Origin: Akkermansiaceae bacterium
GTDB lineage: Bacteria; Verrucomicrobiota; Verrucomicrobiia; Verrucomicrobiales; Akkermansiaceae
Reading direction: 5' to 3'
Assembly: GCA_028822935.1 (NCBI GenBank)
Contig: JAPKCM010000006.1
Span: 36,242-100,241, forward strand
Length of the DNA: 64,000 bases
The notes under the pieces are model-generated. The model searched no databases, had not been told where the DNA came from, and worked only from the letters and a program-made list of their open reading frames with translations. Shown piece by piece: positions 17,837 through 27,933 of the stretch. The translations under genes and the position numbers were made by a program. Within the stretch, counting starts at the first letter, position 1, and every line of letters begins with the position of its first letter.

Positions 17837-18892
17837 TTAGGATTTTTGAACGATACGGTAATATGCGCACAGGGCGCTCGCTTCACGTTCGATGGTGTAG
17901 TGGGTCTCGACGTGCTTTCGTCCCGCCCGACCCATTCCTAACAGACTGTCGTGATCCGCGATGAGGGTGGCAAGCTTTTCGCGCGTGGCATTCAAGTCAT
18001 CACAGGGAACGGAGGCCCCGTGAATGCCATCTGAAACGATGTCTTTCCAGGCTCCGGCATGGGAGGCGAGGACGGCCGCGCCGGTGGCCATGGCTTCGGG
18101 AACGGTGAGGCCGAAGCCTTCGTTCCGGCTGAGGGCTGCTACAAGGGACATGCCTTGAAAGAGGGCGGGGAGTTCAGAGCCGGGGCGTTTACCGTGGAAG
18201 ATGATGCGCTTGCTGAGGCCCGCCGCGGTAATTTTTTCTTCGAGGGCCCGTTGGTAATCGCGGAACTTGGGCGTGGTTTCGCCGACGATGACGATGGTGG
18301 GAGCGGGATTCTTTTTCAAAAGAGGAAGGGCGGAGTCGACGAGGAGGTCGATTCCTTTTTGAGGACGCACGCGGCCGAAGATGCCGATGCCGTAGTCGCC
18401 CGGGAAGCCTAGCTTTTTCCAGGCTTCAGATTTACTGGAGGGCGGTTGAAAGCGCTCCAAATCAATTCCGTGGGGAATGGTGACGTCAGCTGGTTTTTCT
18501 AAATACGAACCGGCGGCTGAGCAGGTGGTGATGATTCCGTCCATCCTGCGGATGAGGGCTTTGGTGAAGCGGGAGTGGTTGCGCTGGGCGGTGGAGGTGA
18601 AGATAATTTTGATCTTTGCTCCGAAGAGTTTTTTGGCGCTGAGAGCCTGGATCATTTCGTCATTCCGACGGGCATGGAAGACGCGCGGAAGTCCATCTGG
18701 TAACGGTTTACGACAGAGGCGGGTGAATTCGCGAAAGGTGAGGACAGGGACTCCTTCAGGAAGGTGGTGCGGTCCGAGAACGGCAAGAGAAACGCGGGCG
18801 CTAACCTCGGGGAATGTTTGAAGCATCGTCGACGTGACACCCGAGAATCGCCGATTCGAGTTGCCGAGGATGACTTCGGGAGTGGGCGTCAT
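17837..18892 (-). CDS. GT4-family glycosyltransferase (WaaG-like)
   Basis: A 351-residue GT-B glycosyltransferase. IPHGIDLERF, IFGRVRPQKGIDLL (nucleotide-sugar binding region), FHGKRPGSELPALF and the E-x7-E signature EGFGLTVPE are all present, as in the GT4 family that includes LPS core glucosyltransferase WaaG. The N-terminal acceptor domain starts NSNRRFSGVTSTM. It would act at the cytoplasmic face on LPS core or another lipid-linked acceptor. It is the first gene of a two-gene operon with the LpxL-like acyltransferase. Confidence 0.88.
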   Translation of the reverse strand: MTPTPEVILGNSNRRFSGVTSTMLQTFPEVSARVSLAVLGPHHLPEGVPVLTFREFTRLCRKPLPDGLPRVFHARRNDEMIQALSAKKLFGAKIKIIFTSTAQRNHSRFTKALIRRMDGIITTCSAAGSYLEKPADVTIPHGIDLERFQPPSSKSEAWKKLGFPGDYGIGIFGRVRPQKGIDLLVDSALPLLKKNPAPTIVIVGETTPKFRDYQRALEEKITAAGLSKRIIFHGKRPGSELPALFQGMSLVAALSRNEGFGLTVPEAMATGAAVLASHAGAWKDIVSDGIHGASVPCDDLNATREKLATLIADHDSLLGMGRAGRKHVETHYTIEREASALCAYYRIVQKS

Positions 18893-19078
18893 TTTGCTGA
18901 CAATGAGCTATCGGGAATTAGCAGGGGAAGCAAGTCATCCCTCTAGTCTGCCTTTCACGCCCGGAAGATTGGCGTGAATGAGCATGCGGTAAGCTTTGTT
19001 CAGAAAGACTCTTGGGATCAGTTGAGATGGCCCCCGCCGTTCCAGATTGTTGGAAAGAGGGGAAGGTGTGAGAGGCTT

Positions 19079-20974
19079 TCATTCAGCGGCTTTAGCGCTG
19101 TGGATAACTTGGGCCGGGGTCACGATATCCAAGATGCCTTTTCGGAAAGTCGAGCGGGTCGGATGACCGCCGTAGTGGAGGGCGGCTTGGATGAGGGTGG
19201 CGCAGGTGTATTCCGGGGCAATGTCTTCAATTGTCTTTGGGGTGGTGGAGCGATTGTGGAGACCGAGGGCGCCGGTGTAATCGTAGGCTTTTTTAGGGTG
19301 GGAGAGCTTTGCCAGAGCGGTTATCACGAATTGGTCGAGCCGCGCTTCATCGATTTCGCTGGTGGGGCGATAGAGAGTCCAATTCTTGTCATGGAGATAC
19401 GTGAAGTCGTCGTCGATATTGGCGGCCTGTTTCATGGCGAGCTGGAGAAGTCTTTTCTCTCCGTGATCGTCGACCACGAGAGCGAGGTGCCCGTGCGAGA
19501 AGAGTTCGTAGGGGATTTTTTGGATCTTCCCCTTGCGAAGATGTTTCCAGGCTTCTTGATGGGGCATGTGGAAGGCGATGACGTCGCCGATCCGGATATC
19601 TTGCGGCAAGGTTTCCCCGGGGGAGAAGCGCTCTAGTTGGGTAAAGGCGGCATCAGCTTTGTTTAAATGGCTCCCTCCGGGTGGGCGATCCATGAGGGAG
19701 AAGGGGAAGCGGCCCTTGTGGACGGGTGTGGTGCTGCAGCTGACGAGGAAGTTCGCTGCGATGAAAAAGACCATACCAAGGACGAGATTTGTGGGAAATG
19801 GAGTCCTGGGAGCCGGAGGAAGCGTGGCGAGAGCGGGAGCGAGACGTTGGGTGACTGTATTTGAAGGAAGTGGGCACGCGTCATTTTTCGTGAAGCGATG
19901 ACGGTTGCGGGCAATGACGCGGTAGGCGAAATCCCGGATGGGGAGCGGGATGAGATAGCCGAGGAGGCCGATTCCTTTCCAGTGCCCGCCGAGGCTCATG
20001 AGGAGTTGGAGGAAGGCGGTTGAGCGGTGGAAGTGCTTTTCTCCGCGGGTTACGATCATAGTTTCCTGAGGGGCACCCTTTGGAAGGGGGGCGAAGCTGA
20101 GGACGCCGGCTTGATCCTGAGAGGCGAGGAAGTGGATGAAACGATTGCACATCATGCAGTCGCTATCGAAGGCGAGGCTGGTGGCTTTTTTTCTCGCAGG
20201 CAACCATTTCGGATTAAAGGTGAAGAGGTGGATCATGACCATGCCGAGGGAGAGATCGGCGAAATCGATGAGGACGATGAGCCCAAGATGCATCGCGAGA
20301 AGAGCGAACCAAATCCAGGGGCGGGTTTTGCGAAGGAGAGTGAGGGGAAGGTAAAGGAGTTCGGCGAGGAGGGCTCCCCAAGTCATGATGCTGAGAAGCC
20401 CTTCGGGGAGACTGAGGATGAGATCCCGGAATGAACTGGGGCGGGCGAGGGGGTTATTCAGGATATGGGTGATTGCGGAGCCATCGATCCAGCTGGGCGA
20501 AGCAAGCTTGGTCCATCCGCTGAAGCTATAGCCAAGAGCGAGGAGGAGGGTGGCTCCGGGAATGATGTAGGGTGGGAGTTTCCAATCGGACTTCCTTTTC
20601 GCGATGCTGAAGGGTTCGCCGAGGGGAATGAGGGTGGTGAGGACGAGGATGAGTCCGACGTAGGGGAGCGAGGGGTTTGAGATGAGGTTATTTTTTAAGA
20701 AGAGAAAAGTGAGCGAGAACCAGAGGAAGAGTGCGGCAGTTCTGCGAAGGAAGCCGGCCGCGAAAGAGAGCGAAGCGGCGAGAGATCCGGCGAGGAGCGA
20801 AAGGATCGCAGCCGGGGTGGTGAGGAAGTTTACTTGAGGAGTAAAATTGAGCGAGCCGTCTCCGAGGAGGCCTTGGTCCGAGAAGAGTTCGGTGCCGTAG
20901 GGGAGGAGTGCGAGGAAGTGGCAGAAAAGGTAGCTGCCGAAGAGAATGCGGAAGATCGTGAATTGGTAGTTCAT
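19079..20974 (-). CDS. HTTM - DCC oxidoreductase - permuted papain-like triple fusion
   Basis: A 631-residue protein in three parts. Residues ~1-255 are a multi-helix membrane domain of the HTTM (vitamin-K carboxylase-like) type. Residues ~262-380 are a DCC/DUF393 thiol-oxidoreductase-like domain with LAFDSDCMMCNRF and the PIRDFAYRVIARNRHRF tail. Residues ~400-631 look like a YiiX/permuted NlpC-P60 hydrolase: IGDVIAFHM, FSHGHLALVV (His) and EYTCATLIQAAL (Cys). Between parts 2 and 3 is MVFFIAANFLVSC-STTP, a complete lipoprotein signal whose Met is codon 401 (19772-19774) and Cys residue 413. Either two genes have fused in frame or a lipoprotein is also started internally (19079-19774). It overlaps the upstream gene by 4 nt. 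Confidence 0.82.
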   Translation of the reverse strand: MNYQFTIFRILFGSYLFCHFLALLPYGTELFSDQGLLGDGSLNFTPQVNFLTTPAAILSLLAGSLAASLSFAAGFLRRTAALFLWFSLTFLFLKNNLISNPSLPYVGLILVLTTLIPLGEPFSIAKRKSDWKLPPYIIPGATLLLALGYSFSGWTKLASPSWIDGSAITHILNNPLARPSSFRDLILSLPEGLLSIMTWGALLAELLYLPLTLLRKTRPWIWFALLAMHLGLIVLIDFADLSLGMVMIHLFTFNPKWLPARKKATSLAFDSDCMMCNRFIHFLASQDQAGVLSFAPLPKGAPQETMIVTRGEKHFHRSTAFLQLLMSLGGHWKGIGLLGYLIPLPIRDFAYRVIARNRHRFTKNDACPLPSNTVTQRLAPALATLPPAPRTPFPTNLVLGMVFFIAANFLVSCSTTPVHKGRFPFSLMDRPPGGSHLNKADAAFTQLERFSPGETLPQDIRIGDVIAFHMPHQEAWKHLRKGKIQKIPYELFSHGHLALVVDDHGEKRLLQLAMKQAANIDDDFTYLHDKNWTLYRPTSEIDEARLDQFVITALAKLSHPKKAYDYTGALGLHNRSTTPKTIEDIAPEYTCATLIQAALHYGGHPTRSTFRKGILDIVTPAQVIHSAKAAE

Positions 20975-21423
20975 TGCGCGATGGAGTAGAGATATTCGGT
21001 GGTGGCCTCACCGGAGCGTGGCTCGATGAGGATGCGGGTGTTCTGCAAGGGAGGGAGATTGAGCTCTTTGAAAAGAGGATCGAGTTGGGTGAAAAGGTGC
21101 GCGCGGAGGTCGTCGGGAAGACGGGGGGCATAAGCGAGAGCGGCGCCGTAGACGTTTCGGCGGTTGTAGGGGCCGGCGAGCTGGGAATAGCGCTCGGCGG
21201 TGAGGGGGATCTCGATGGTGGTTCCGTCGGAGTCCTCGCCGATGAGGGTGAACTTAGCGGCGAAGGGCTCGTAGCCCTTGGCTTCGCAAAAGACTTTTGG
21301 GTAAGGGGAGATGCCCGAGAGAAGGCCGATTCCGCGGAGGGTTTTCGAGCTGGTGGCGTGGCCCAGCATTTGGAGCAAAGCGATTCCGAGGATGACGAAG
21401 GTGGCGATATTTCGTTTTTTCAT
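20971..21423 (-). CDS. Small membrane-anchored or secreted protein of unknown function
   Basis: A 150-residue protein with an N-terminal hydrophobic segment (IATFVILGIALLQML) and a mostly beta-like remainder, including FTLIGEDSDGTTIEIPLTAERYSQL and the tail TRILIEPRSGEATTEYLYSI. I do not recognise the family. Such small proteins often accompany HTTM proteins in this phylum (inference from context only). Both ends overlap neighbours by 4 nt (ATGA type), so it is translationally coupled in a three-gene operon with the desaturase-like gene before it and the HTTM fusion after it. Confidence 0.75.
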   Translation of the reverse strand: MKKRNIATFVILGIALLQMLGHATSSKTLRGIGLLSGISPYPKVFCEAKGYEPFAAKFTLIGEDSDGTTIEIPLTAERYSQLAGPYNRRNVYGAALAYAPRLPDDLRAHLFTQLDPLFKELNLPPLQNTRILIEPRSGEATTEYLYSIAQ

Positions 21424-22199
21424 GACTGTAGTTTTTGTGAGTAGCAGGCGCTGCGCTTGCGGCAGCCGAAGCAGGTGTGTGGGATTTCGTGGACGTCTCT
21501 GAAGGTGAGTATCGCTCCCATGCTCTTTTCCCTTTCTTCATCGAAACCACAGCGCTTCGGAGAACCCTTGGGGTTGTGATAGGTTCCAAAGAGGAGGTCC
21601 CAGATTGGGAGGTCGGCGTAGTTCTGCGTGTGGTGCTGGTAGGCGTGGTGCACGCGGTGGGACTCGGGGCGTTGGAAGATGGGGCCGAGCCAGCGCGGGG
21701 TGCGGATGTTCCAATGGTAGAAGTATTCCGCGATTGCGGTGAAGACGGTGTAGAGCGCAGCGGCTTCGACGGTGATCCCCAGAATGAGGTAGGTCAGGGT
21801 GGCGGAGATGACCGAATTGATCGTGATTTCCACTGGGTGCTTATAGAAGCTGGCGAGCACTTCGATGCGCCGCGGTGAATGATGGAGCTGGTGACAAAGC
21901 CGCCAGAAGAATTGCGACTCATGGCGGACGCGATGCCACCAGTAGTAGATGAAGGTGGAAATGAAGTAGGCGATTACTGCGCTCCAAAAAGTGGAGACAT
22001 GCTCACTCAGCTGAAAGAGTGACCACGATTGGCACCATCGGTCCCAGGTCAGCCCGGCGAGAATGACGATCACGACCTGAGCGGCGTTGATCAGGGCGAT
22101 GCGGGTCCACCAGCCCTTCGAGACGGGGAGTTTGTTAGCGGGCCAAACCTTTTCAATCAGGAGAAAGAGAGCCGCGATGCCAGCGAGCAGGAGAATCAT
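21420..22199 (-). CDS. Sterol-desaturase/fatty-acid-hydroxylase family membrane protein
   Basis: A 259-residue integral membrane di-iron enzyme. Four hydrophobic segments surround the His clusters HRVRH, HQLHH and HRVHHAYQHH, the pattern that binds two irons in the fatty acid hydroxylase superfamily. The C-terminus adds a short Cys-rich tail (HTCFGCRKRSAC) not needed by the family; its spacing could bind a metal, but this is unproven. Substrate (sterol, carotenoid, alkylglycerol or fatty acyl) cannot be told. It is the first gene of the operon with the 150-residue protein and the HTTM-DCC fusion; hydroxylation or modification of a membrane lipid is a plausible common theme. Confidence 0.85.
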   Translation of the reverse strand: MILLLAGIAALFLLIEKVWPANKLPVSKGWWTRIALINAAQVVIVILAGLTWDRWCQSWSLFQLSEHVSTFWSAVIAYFISTFIYYWWHRVRHESQFFWRLCHQLHHSPRRIEVLASFYKHPVEITINSVISATLTYLILGITVEAAALYTVFTAIAEYFYHWNIRTPRWLGPIFQRPESHRVHHAYQHHTQNYADLPIWDLLFGTYHNPKGSPKRCGFDEEREKSMGAILTFRDVHEIPHTCFGCRKRSACYSQKLQS

Positions 22200-22420
22200 T
22201 CTCCCAGCGTCAGGCGAGACGCGTGATATTGGAAATCGATAGGTAGTATATAAACATCGAAATAAGCGATGAGTGAACTCGTCGGCTTTTTACAATCCGA
22301 TGGCGAGGACTCATGAGGGTTAAAAAGTTCTTCTCCCTTTCCTAGCGCCCTGACTACAGCCGAACTGGATCAATTCACATTCGCTTTGATTCTCTAGTTC
22401 ATTTGTCTCGTTCCATCCTA

Positions 22421-22733
22421 GCAATATCGGAAGCCGAAGCCGCTGGAGATTCTGATTGAAATGAAGAAAGTGGCCTCCCTGTCCCGCCTCGTCGTTTATG
22501 AGCGGGCGGTTGGAAAGAGCTGGGAACAGTATGAAATCCTTGTTTCGGCCGATGGAACCATCTTTCAATCAGTCGGGAAGACGGAAAAGGAGACCCGAGG
22601 GAGCGAAAATCACGCCATTCATCGATTTGACCCGAAGGAGGTGAAGTTCATCAAAATCGTCACCGAAGGTTGCCAAGACCTTACCTTTCCCAGCTTTAGT
22701 CGCCTGAGTGAAGTGATGGCCTTCACGGAGTAG
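22421..22733 (+). pseudogene. Remnant of a discoidin-like (F5/8 type C) domain gene
   Basis: An open stretch reads like the C-terminal half of a galactose-binding domain: KPLEILIEM, VASLSRLVVYERA, WEQYEILVSADGTIFQSVG and FDPKEVKFIKIVTEG, closing with LSEVMAFTE. It begins right after an in-frame TAG and has no signal peptide or N-terminal strands, so it looks like a decayed gene or a lost 5' end. An ATG at 22461 could start a short product, but half a beta sandwich is unlikely to fold. The region 22200-22420 shows nothing else. The next gene also begins with a discoidin domain. Confidence 0.5.
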
Positions 22734-22817
22734 GGAGGCAGTTTGACACCTTTGTGAACTTATTCAATTTTCTCGCTAAGTTTTGCGGCGTGATGTGCGT
22801 AACAGTAACATACGCAT

Positions 22818-25800
22818 ATGAAGATAGTTTCAACGATCCTTCTCCTTTCCTCCCTGATTTCTGCGGCCGCGCCGTCGATTGATGCCCGCTATGTTCGAAT
22901 CGAACTTCCGGGCAAAAATCGCGTTCTGACACTCGCCGAAGTCGAAGTTCTATCAGGGGGTAAAAATATTGCCCGTTCTGGTAAAGCGACCCAATCCAGC
23001 GATTCGAATAGCGGCACGGCAGATCGTGCGATCGATGGCAATAAGAGCCCAAGTTTCAGCAGCAATGGTCAAACCCACACCCAGCAAAACTCGAAAAACC
23101 CTTGGTGGGAGCTCGATCTAGGGAAGAGTTCGAAGATCGATTTAGTTACGATCTGGAATCGCGGTGAAAGCCTTGGGGAGCGACTCGACGGCTTTACCTT
23201 CACGCTCCTTGATGCAAAACGGAAGAAAGTCTTCCAAAAGAAGGGGATTAAAGCGCCCGAATTCTCAGCGAATGTTGATTTTAGCACCGGAGGAGAGGTC
23301 AGCTATCGTGATGCCAATGGAAAGGCCGCCAAGGTGGTGCAGGTTCCAGCCGACTACCGCGACCCTTCTCCCTTCGAGTTTCAAAAAGGCGACACCATCG
23401 CGATCATCGGAAACAGCCTCGCCGAGCGCATGCAGCACGACGGATGGCTGGAGGCTCTTATCCAATCCGAGGTTCCCGGAATGGATCTCAGCTTCCGAAA
23501 TATGAGCCTCAGTGGCGACCGGGCGAACAAGTATCCCCGTTCCAGTGGCTTCACTCCTATGCCCGCCTATCTTCAAGAGGTCGGAGCGGATGTCGTGATC
23601 GCGATGTTTGGATACAACGAATCCTTTGACACCAAGCCTGAGGACTACGCCAAGCAGCTGGCTGAACTCGTGAAGGAGTTACGCAAGGCCCAGCCCAATG
23701 GCGAAAGTCTCCCGCGCATTGTTCTTGCGAGTCCGATTGCCCACGAAAACCTCAAGGATAAAAACCTTCCCAATGGCCGGGCCAACAACAAACGCCTCCT
23801 TGCCATCACCGAAGCAACCCGCCTGGCCGCTCTGCAAAATGGCGTCGCCTTCCTCGACCTGTTCAACCCTTCTCTGAAACTATACTCCACCAGCACGATT
23901 CCGCTGACCTTGAATGGCATCCATTTGAATCAGGATGGAAATCGCATGATCGGCGAGGTGATTGCCAAAGCTCTTTTAAAGAAAGAAGTGAATGCTTCAC
24001 CGAGTCATCAGGCGCTCCGCAAGGCAGTGACCGACAAGAACTGGCACTGGTATAACCGCTATCGTGCGGCCGATGGAAACGACGTCTGGGGCGGTCGTTC
24101 TGGATTGAGCTTCGTCAATGGTCAGACCAACAAGGACGTGCTGGGGCACGAACTTAAGATGCTCGACGTGACCACTGCGAATCGCGACAAAAAGATCTGG
24201 GCGCGCGCTGCTGGAAAGGACCTCAAGGTTGATGATTCGAATGTCCCCGCTCCGATTCCCGTCATTTCAAACGTGGGTGGTGGTTCCCGCAGCTCAAGCG
24301 CGGCGAAAGAGGGCAACCTCAAGTATCTCGATGGCAAAGAAGCCATTTCGAAAATGCACCTGGCCAAGGGATTCAAGATGAACCTTTTTGCCGATGAGAA
24401 AAAGTTCCCTCAAATGGCCAACCCGGTTCAGATGCAGGTCGATACCAAAGGACGCCTCTGGGCTGCCGCTTGGGCGACGTATCCCAAGTGGGAGCCACTC
24501 AAGGAAATGAACGATGCTCTGCTCATCTTTGAAGATGACGACAATGATGGTGTGGCAGACCGTGTGATTGAATTCGCGAAGGTCCACAACCCGCTCGGTT
24601 TTGAATTCTGGAATGGTGGAGTGATTGTGACTTCCCAGCCTGATATCCTTTTCCTGAAAGACACCGATGGCGACGATGTCGCGGATGTGCGTTACGTCAT
24701 CATGCAGGGAGTGGGCTCATCCGACACGCACCACGCTGCCAACAATCTCATCTTCGGCCCTGACGGAGGAATTTACTGGCAGAGCGGAATCTTCCTCCAC
24801 CACAATCATGAAACTCCTTGGGGTCCATCGTTGAGCACGGGAGCTTCCGGAATGTATCGCTTTGATCCACGTCGTTTCACGATTACTTTCCACGCTGGGA
24901 ACAGTCCAAATCCTCATGGAACCAGCTTTGATCAGTGGGGATACCTATATGCCAATGACGGAACCGGTGGGCGCTCCTATCAGGTGCGTCCTGAAGGGAA
25001 GGGCTTCAAAATGTTCCCGCTCTTGAACAAAGAAGTCCGCCCGGTCTCTGCTGATGAGATCGTTTCCAGCAGCCACTTCCCCGAGGAGATGCAGCAAAAC
25101 TTCCTCGTCTGCAACACCATCGGCTATCTCGGTCTCAAGCAGTATAAGCTTCACCGCGACGGCTTTGAGGATAAGAAATACAAGTTTGGTGAAGTCTGGG
25201 GAACTCCTGCTGAGGAATTGCTCTACAGCGACGACAAGAACTTCCGACCTACGGATGCGATCTTCGGTGGAGACGGCGCACTCTATGTTGCTGACTGGCA
25301 CAACGTCATCATCGGTCACATGCAGCACAACGTGCGCGACCCCAATCGTGATAAGAAGCACGGTCGTATCTATCGCATGACCTACGAAGGACGCCCGCTG
25401 CAGAAGCCTGTGAAGATCGATGGTGCGTCCATCACCGCACTCCTTAATAACTTCAAGCACCCTGTCATGGGTGTGCGTCACCGCACGCGGGTTGAAATCA
25501 GTGAGCGCGATACCGATAAGGTTATTGCCGCGACCCAGGAGTGGGTGAAGCAATTTGATCCCGCCAAGAAAGAAGACGGCATCCCGCTTCTCGAAGCGCT
25601 TTGGGTTCACCAGCAGCACAATGTCAAAAACAACGATCTCTTGGCTAAGGTTCTCAGCTCAGCTGACAAACATGCGGCTCAAGGAGCTGCTACGGTGAAG
25701 CACTTCTGGGAAGTGGCTGACCCGACGTTGGGAACGCAGCAGATCGAAGAAGAAGTGAAGATGGTCACCTTCAAAGGAGGCATCGAATCCAACACTGCTG

Positions 25801-26171
25801 ATCTCACGACCGTGCGCGTGAATACCATCGTCGAGAAGATCCAGTTCGATGTGAAGGAGTTCAAACTGAAAGTGGGCAAGAAGGTGAAGCTCATCTTCGT
25901 GAATCCCGACTACATGCCGCACAACTTTGTCATCGTGAAGCCTGGAACCGCTGATGCCGTCGGAAACGCCGCGATCGCTCTCGGTGCCGAAGGATTCAAA
26001 AAGGGATGGCTTCCGGAGTCTCCTGATATTCTTCATGCCACCAAGCTTTTGGAAAAAGGGGAAACCCAGGAACTGGAATTCACCGCGCCTACCGAGGCCG
26101 GAGACTATCCCTTCATCTGCACCTTCCCTGGTCACGCCGGCATCATGCGCGGAGTGATCGAGGTGAGGTAG
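22818..26171 (+). CDS. Secreted multidomain protein: discoidin, SGNH hydrolase, DUF7133-like propeller, cupredoxin
   Basis: A 1117-residue protein with a signal peptide (residues 1-20). In order: discoidin/F5-8C domain (~22-160, ending before SYRDANGK); SGNH/GDSL hydrolase (~190-395) with [13 protein letters not shown] and GIHLN for the catalytic residues; a beta-propeller like the PVC membrane-bound dehydrogenase/DUF7133 family (~515-870; [32 protein letters not shown]); a helical linker; and an azurin/plastocyanin-like domain (~985-1117) whose [13 protein letters not shown] and GIMRG supply His, Cys, His and Met ligands for type 1 copper. No CxxCH heme site is present, although related PVC proteins often have one. 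The role is probably carbohydrate de-esterification plus electron transfer (inference). Confidence 0.9.
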   Translation: MKIVSTILLLSSLISAAAPSIDARYVRIELPGKNRVLTLAEVEVLSGGKNIARSGKATQSSDSNSGTADRAIDGNKSPSFSSNGQTHTQQNSKNPWWELDLGKSSKIDLVTIWNRGESLGERLDGFTFTLLDAKRKKVFQKKGIKAPEFSANVDFSTGGEVSYRDANGKAAKVVQVPADYRDPSPFEFQKGDTIAIIGNSLAERMQHDGWLEALIQSEVPGMDLSFRNMSLSGDRANKYPRSSGFTPMPAYLQEVGADVVIAMFGYNESFDTKPEDYAKQLAELVKELRKAQPNGESLPRIVLASPIAHENLKDKNLPNGRANNKRLLAITEATRLAALQNGVAFLDLFNPSLKLYSTSTIPLTLNGIHLNQDGNRMIGEVIAKALLKKEVNASPSHQALRKAVTDKNWHWYNRYRAADGNDVWGGRSGLSFVNGQTNKDVLGHELKMLDVTTANRDKKIWARAAGKDLKVDDSNVPAPIPVISNVGGGSRSSSAAKEGNLKYLDGKEAISKMHLAKGFKMNLFADEKKFPQMANPVQMQVDTKGRLWAAAWATYPKWEPLKEMNDALLIFEDDDNDGVADRVIEFAKVHNPLGFEFWNGGVIVTSQPDILFLKDTDGDDVADVRYVIMQGVGSSDTHHAANNLIFGPDGGIYWQSGIFLHHNHETPWGPSLSTGASGMYRFDPRRFTITFHAGNSPNPHGTSFDQWGYLYANDGTGGRSYQVRPEGKGFKMFPLLNKEVRPVSADEIVSSSHFPEEMQQNFLVCNTIGYLGLKQYKLHRDGFEDKKYKFGEVWGTPAEELLYSDDKNFRPTDAIFGGDGALYVADWHNVIIGHMQHNVRDPNRDKKHGRIYRMTYEGRPLQKPVKIDGASITALLNNFKHPVMGVRHRTRVEISERDTDKVIAATQEWVKQFDPAKKEDGIPLLEALWVHQQHNVKNNDLLAKVLSSADKHAAQGAATVKHFWEVADPTLGTQQIEEEVKMVTFKGGIESNTADLTTVRVNTIVEKIQFDVKEFKLKVGKKVKLIFVNPDYMPHNFVIVKPGTADAVGNAAIALGAEGFKKGWLPESPDILHATKLLEKGETQELEFTAPTEAGDYPFICTFPGHAGIMRGVIEVR

Positions 26172-26321
26172 AATCAGGAAGTCCTGTTAGAATTTAGAGA
26201 GGAGTTTCCCGTGTTGGGATGCTCCTCTTTTTTGTGAGGAGATGATTCTCCGCGAACTAGCCTGTTGCTCAATCCAGAAGGCATCTTTCCCTGCGATATC
26301 GGCTTACAAAGCCGCGCTCAC

Positions 26322-26357
26322 TCAAAAAGCCCGCCTCTTTTGAGACGGGCTTTTTGA
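26322..26357. terminator. Bidirectional Rho-independent terminator
   Basis: TCAAAAAGCCCG (26322-26333) pairs with CGGGCTTTTTGA (26346-26357) around CCTCTTTTGAGA, whose CTC and GAG also pair. A/T runs on both sides let it serve both the large secreted-protein gene and pgk, whose 3' ends converge here. Confidence 0.85.
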
Positions 26358-26376
26358 AAGGTGGATGATTGTTCCC

Positions 26377-27576
26377 TTACTTGTCGCTGAGGGCGGCGAC
26401 TCCGGGGAGGGGCTTGCCTTCGAGGAGTTCGAGGGAGGCGCCGCCGCCGGTGGAGATGAAGGAGACTTTGTCCGCGACGCCGAATTTGACGGCTGCGGTA
26501 ACGGAGTCTCCTCCGCCCACGATGCTGAGGGAACCGCTGTCTGCGATGGCGTTTGCGATGGCGTCGGTTCCTTTTGAGAAGCAGTCTTTTTCGAAGACGC
26601 CCATGGGTCCGTTCCAGAGGATGGTCTTGGCTCCGGCGATCACTTCTTTGAATTCTTCGATGGCGACGTCGCCGATGTCGATGCCTTCTTTATCGGCGGG
26701 GATGGTGCCGCCTTGTCCGTAGATTTCGGTGTTCCAGGTTTCGGCTCCTTCTTTGAATTCCTTGGTGATGCGGGTGTCGGCAGGGAGGAGGAAGTTGACG
26801 CCTTTTGCCTTAGCGGACTCGAGGATCTCGAGGGCGAGTGCCTGCTTGTCGTTTTCGACGAGGCTCATGCCGATCTCGTAGCCCTGCGCTTTGCGGAAGG
26901 TGTAGGCCATGGCGCCACCGATGAGGATGGTGTCGGCTTTGTCGAGGAGGGAGGAGATGACTTCGATCTTATCGGATACTTTTGCGCCGCCCATGATGAC
27001 GACGAAGGGGCGCTCGGGGCTGTCGAGTTTGACCTGAAGGAATTCGAGTTCCTTTTCGATAAGGAAGCCCATGGCGGACTGGGAAACGTGGTGGGTGACT
27101 CCTTCGGTAGAGGCGTGGGCGCGGTGTGCGGTGCCGAAGGCGTCGTTGACGAAGAGTTCGGCATCGCCAGCGAGGGCTTCGGCGAAGGTGGCGTCGTTTG
27201 CCTTTTCCTCCGAATAGTAGCGGGTGTTCTCGAGGAGAATAATGTCGCCCTTTGAAAGAGAGGCGCGTGCGGCTTCGGCGTCATCGCCAATGCAGTCTGG
27301 GGCGAAGGCGATGTCGCATCCGAGGAGTTTTCCAAGGTGCTCGGCAGCAGGAGCGAGGGAGTATTTTACTTCCTTCTCAGCAGAAGGGCGTCCCATGTGG
27401 GAGCAGAGAACGATCTTGGCACCAGCGGACCTGAGGTGCTCGATGGTGGGGAGAGCGGCACGGATGCGGGTGTCATCAGTGATTTCGAGGGCGTCGTTTT
27501 TTGGGACGTTAAAGTCGACTCGGACGAGGACTTCTTTTCCGGCAACATCGAGATCACGGACAGTGAGTTTATTCAT
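26377..27576 (-). CDS. pgk: Phosphoglycerate kinase
   Basis: A 399-residue cytosolic glycolytic enzyme transferring phosphate between 1,3-bisphosphoglycerate and ADP. Signature [10 protein letters not shown], the basic substrate loops ([22 protein letters not shown]), [15 protein letters not shown], the [10 protein letters not shown] hinge region and the C-terminal [11 protein letters not shown] with [14 protein letters not shown] are all intact, and the length is normal. The start ATG at 27576 gives [10 protein letters not shown], the standard N-terminus. It is preceded by 357 nt with two strong hairpins but no gene. Confidence 0.96.
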   Translation of the reverse strand: MNKLTVRDLDVAGKEVLVRVDFNVPKNDALEITDDTRIRAALPTIEHLRSAGAKIVLCSHMGRPSAEKEVKYSLAPAAEHLGKLLGCDIAFAPDCIGDDAEAARASLSKGDIILLENTRYYSEEKANDATFAEALAGDAELFVNDAFGTAHRAHASTEGVTHHVSQSAMGFLIEKELEFLQVKLDSPERPFVVIMGGAKVSDKIEVISSLLDKADTILIGGAMAYTFRKAQGYEIGMSLVENDKQALALEILESAKAKGVNFLLPADTRITKEFKEGAETWNTEIYGQGGTIPADKEGIDIGDVAIEEFKEVIAGAKTILWNGPMGVFEKDCFSKGTDAIANAIADSGSLSIVGGGDSVTAAVKFGVADKVSFISTGGGASLELLEGKPLPGVAALSDK

Positions 27577-27933
27577 AATAGGAGGGCGGTTGAGTGCCTG
27601 ATGAAGCTGAGAGTGTCAAGAATTGAGGAAACCACGGATTAATGGAATAGATGGGATTTTCTTGGTTGGGGGGGATTGAGATTTGAGAGCTTGGTTGAGT
27701 GGGAGTGAACGCGCATCTTGCGAATGGGGCTAATCTTGCTTGAGGGACTTGGCCTGTTGGATGGGCAGGATTGGTTGAGGGGGATGAGAACCACGAAAGA
27801 AACGAAAGGGACGACCCTTGGTTGCTGACATGGGAGAAAGGAGTGGGGGCATCCTGCCCCCTGTTGGATTGATCGAGACGGGACCCTCCTTCGCTCTTCG
27901 AGCGAGGGAGGACACGCGTCCCGCGCTCCTTTC
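27577..27933. other. Intergenic gap with two strong hairpins
   Basis: There is no gene in this 357 nt gap between the Gfo/Idh gene and pgk, which are on the same strand. GGGGGCA (27845-27851) pairs with TGCCCCC (27855-27861) over a 3 nt loop. A second hairpin pairs CCTCCTTCGCTC (27885-27896) with GAGCGAGGGAGG (27900-27911) with one mismatch, enclosed by GGGAC/GTCCC (27880-27884, 27918-27922). The second lies 11 nt past the Gfo/Idh stop and could end its transcript, though it lacks a T run; both may be dispersed REP-like elements. Confidence 0.55.

Noticed and set aside
26377..27255. Long Glu/Gly-rich plus-strand ORFs opposite pgk
   Set aside because: They are antisense shadows of a highly conserved gene and have low-complexity composition typical of complement-strand translation.
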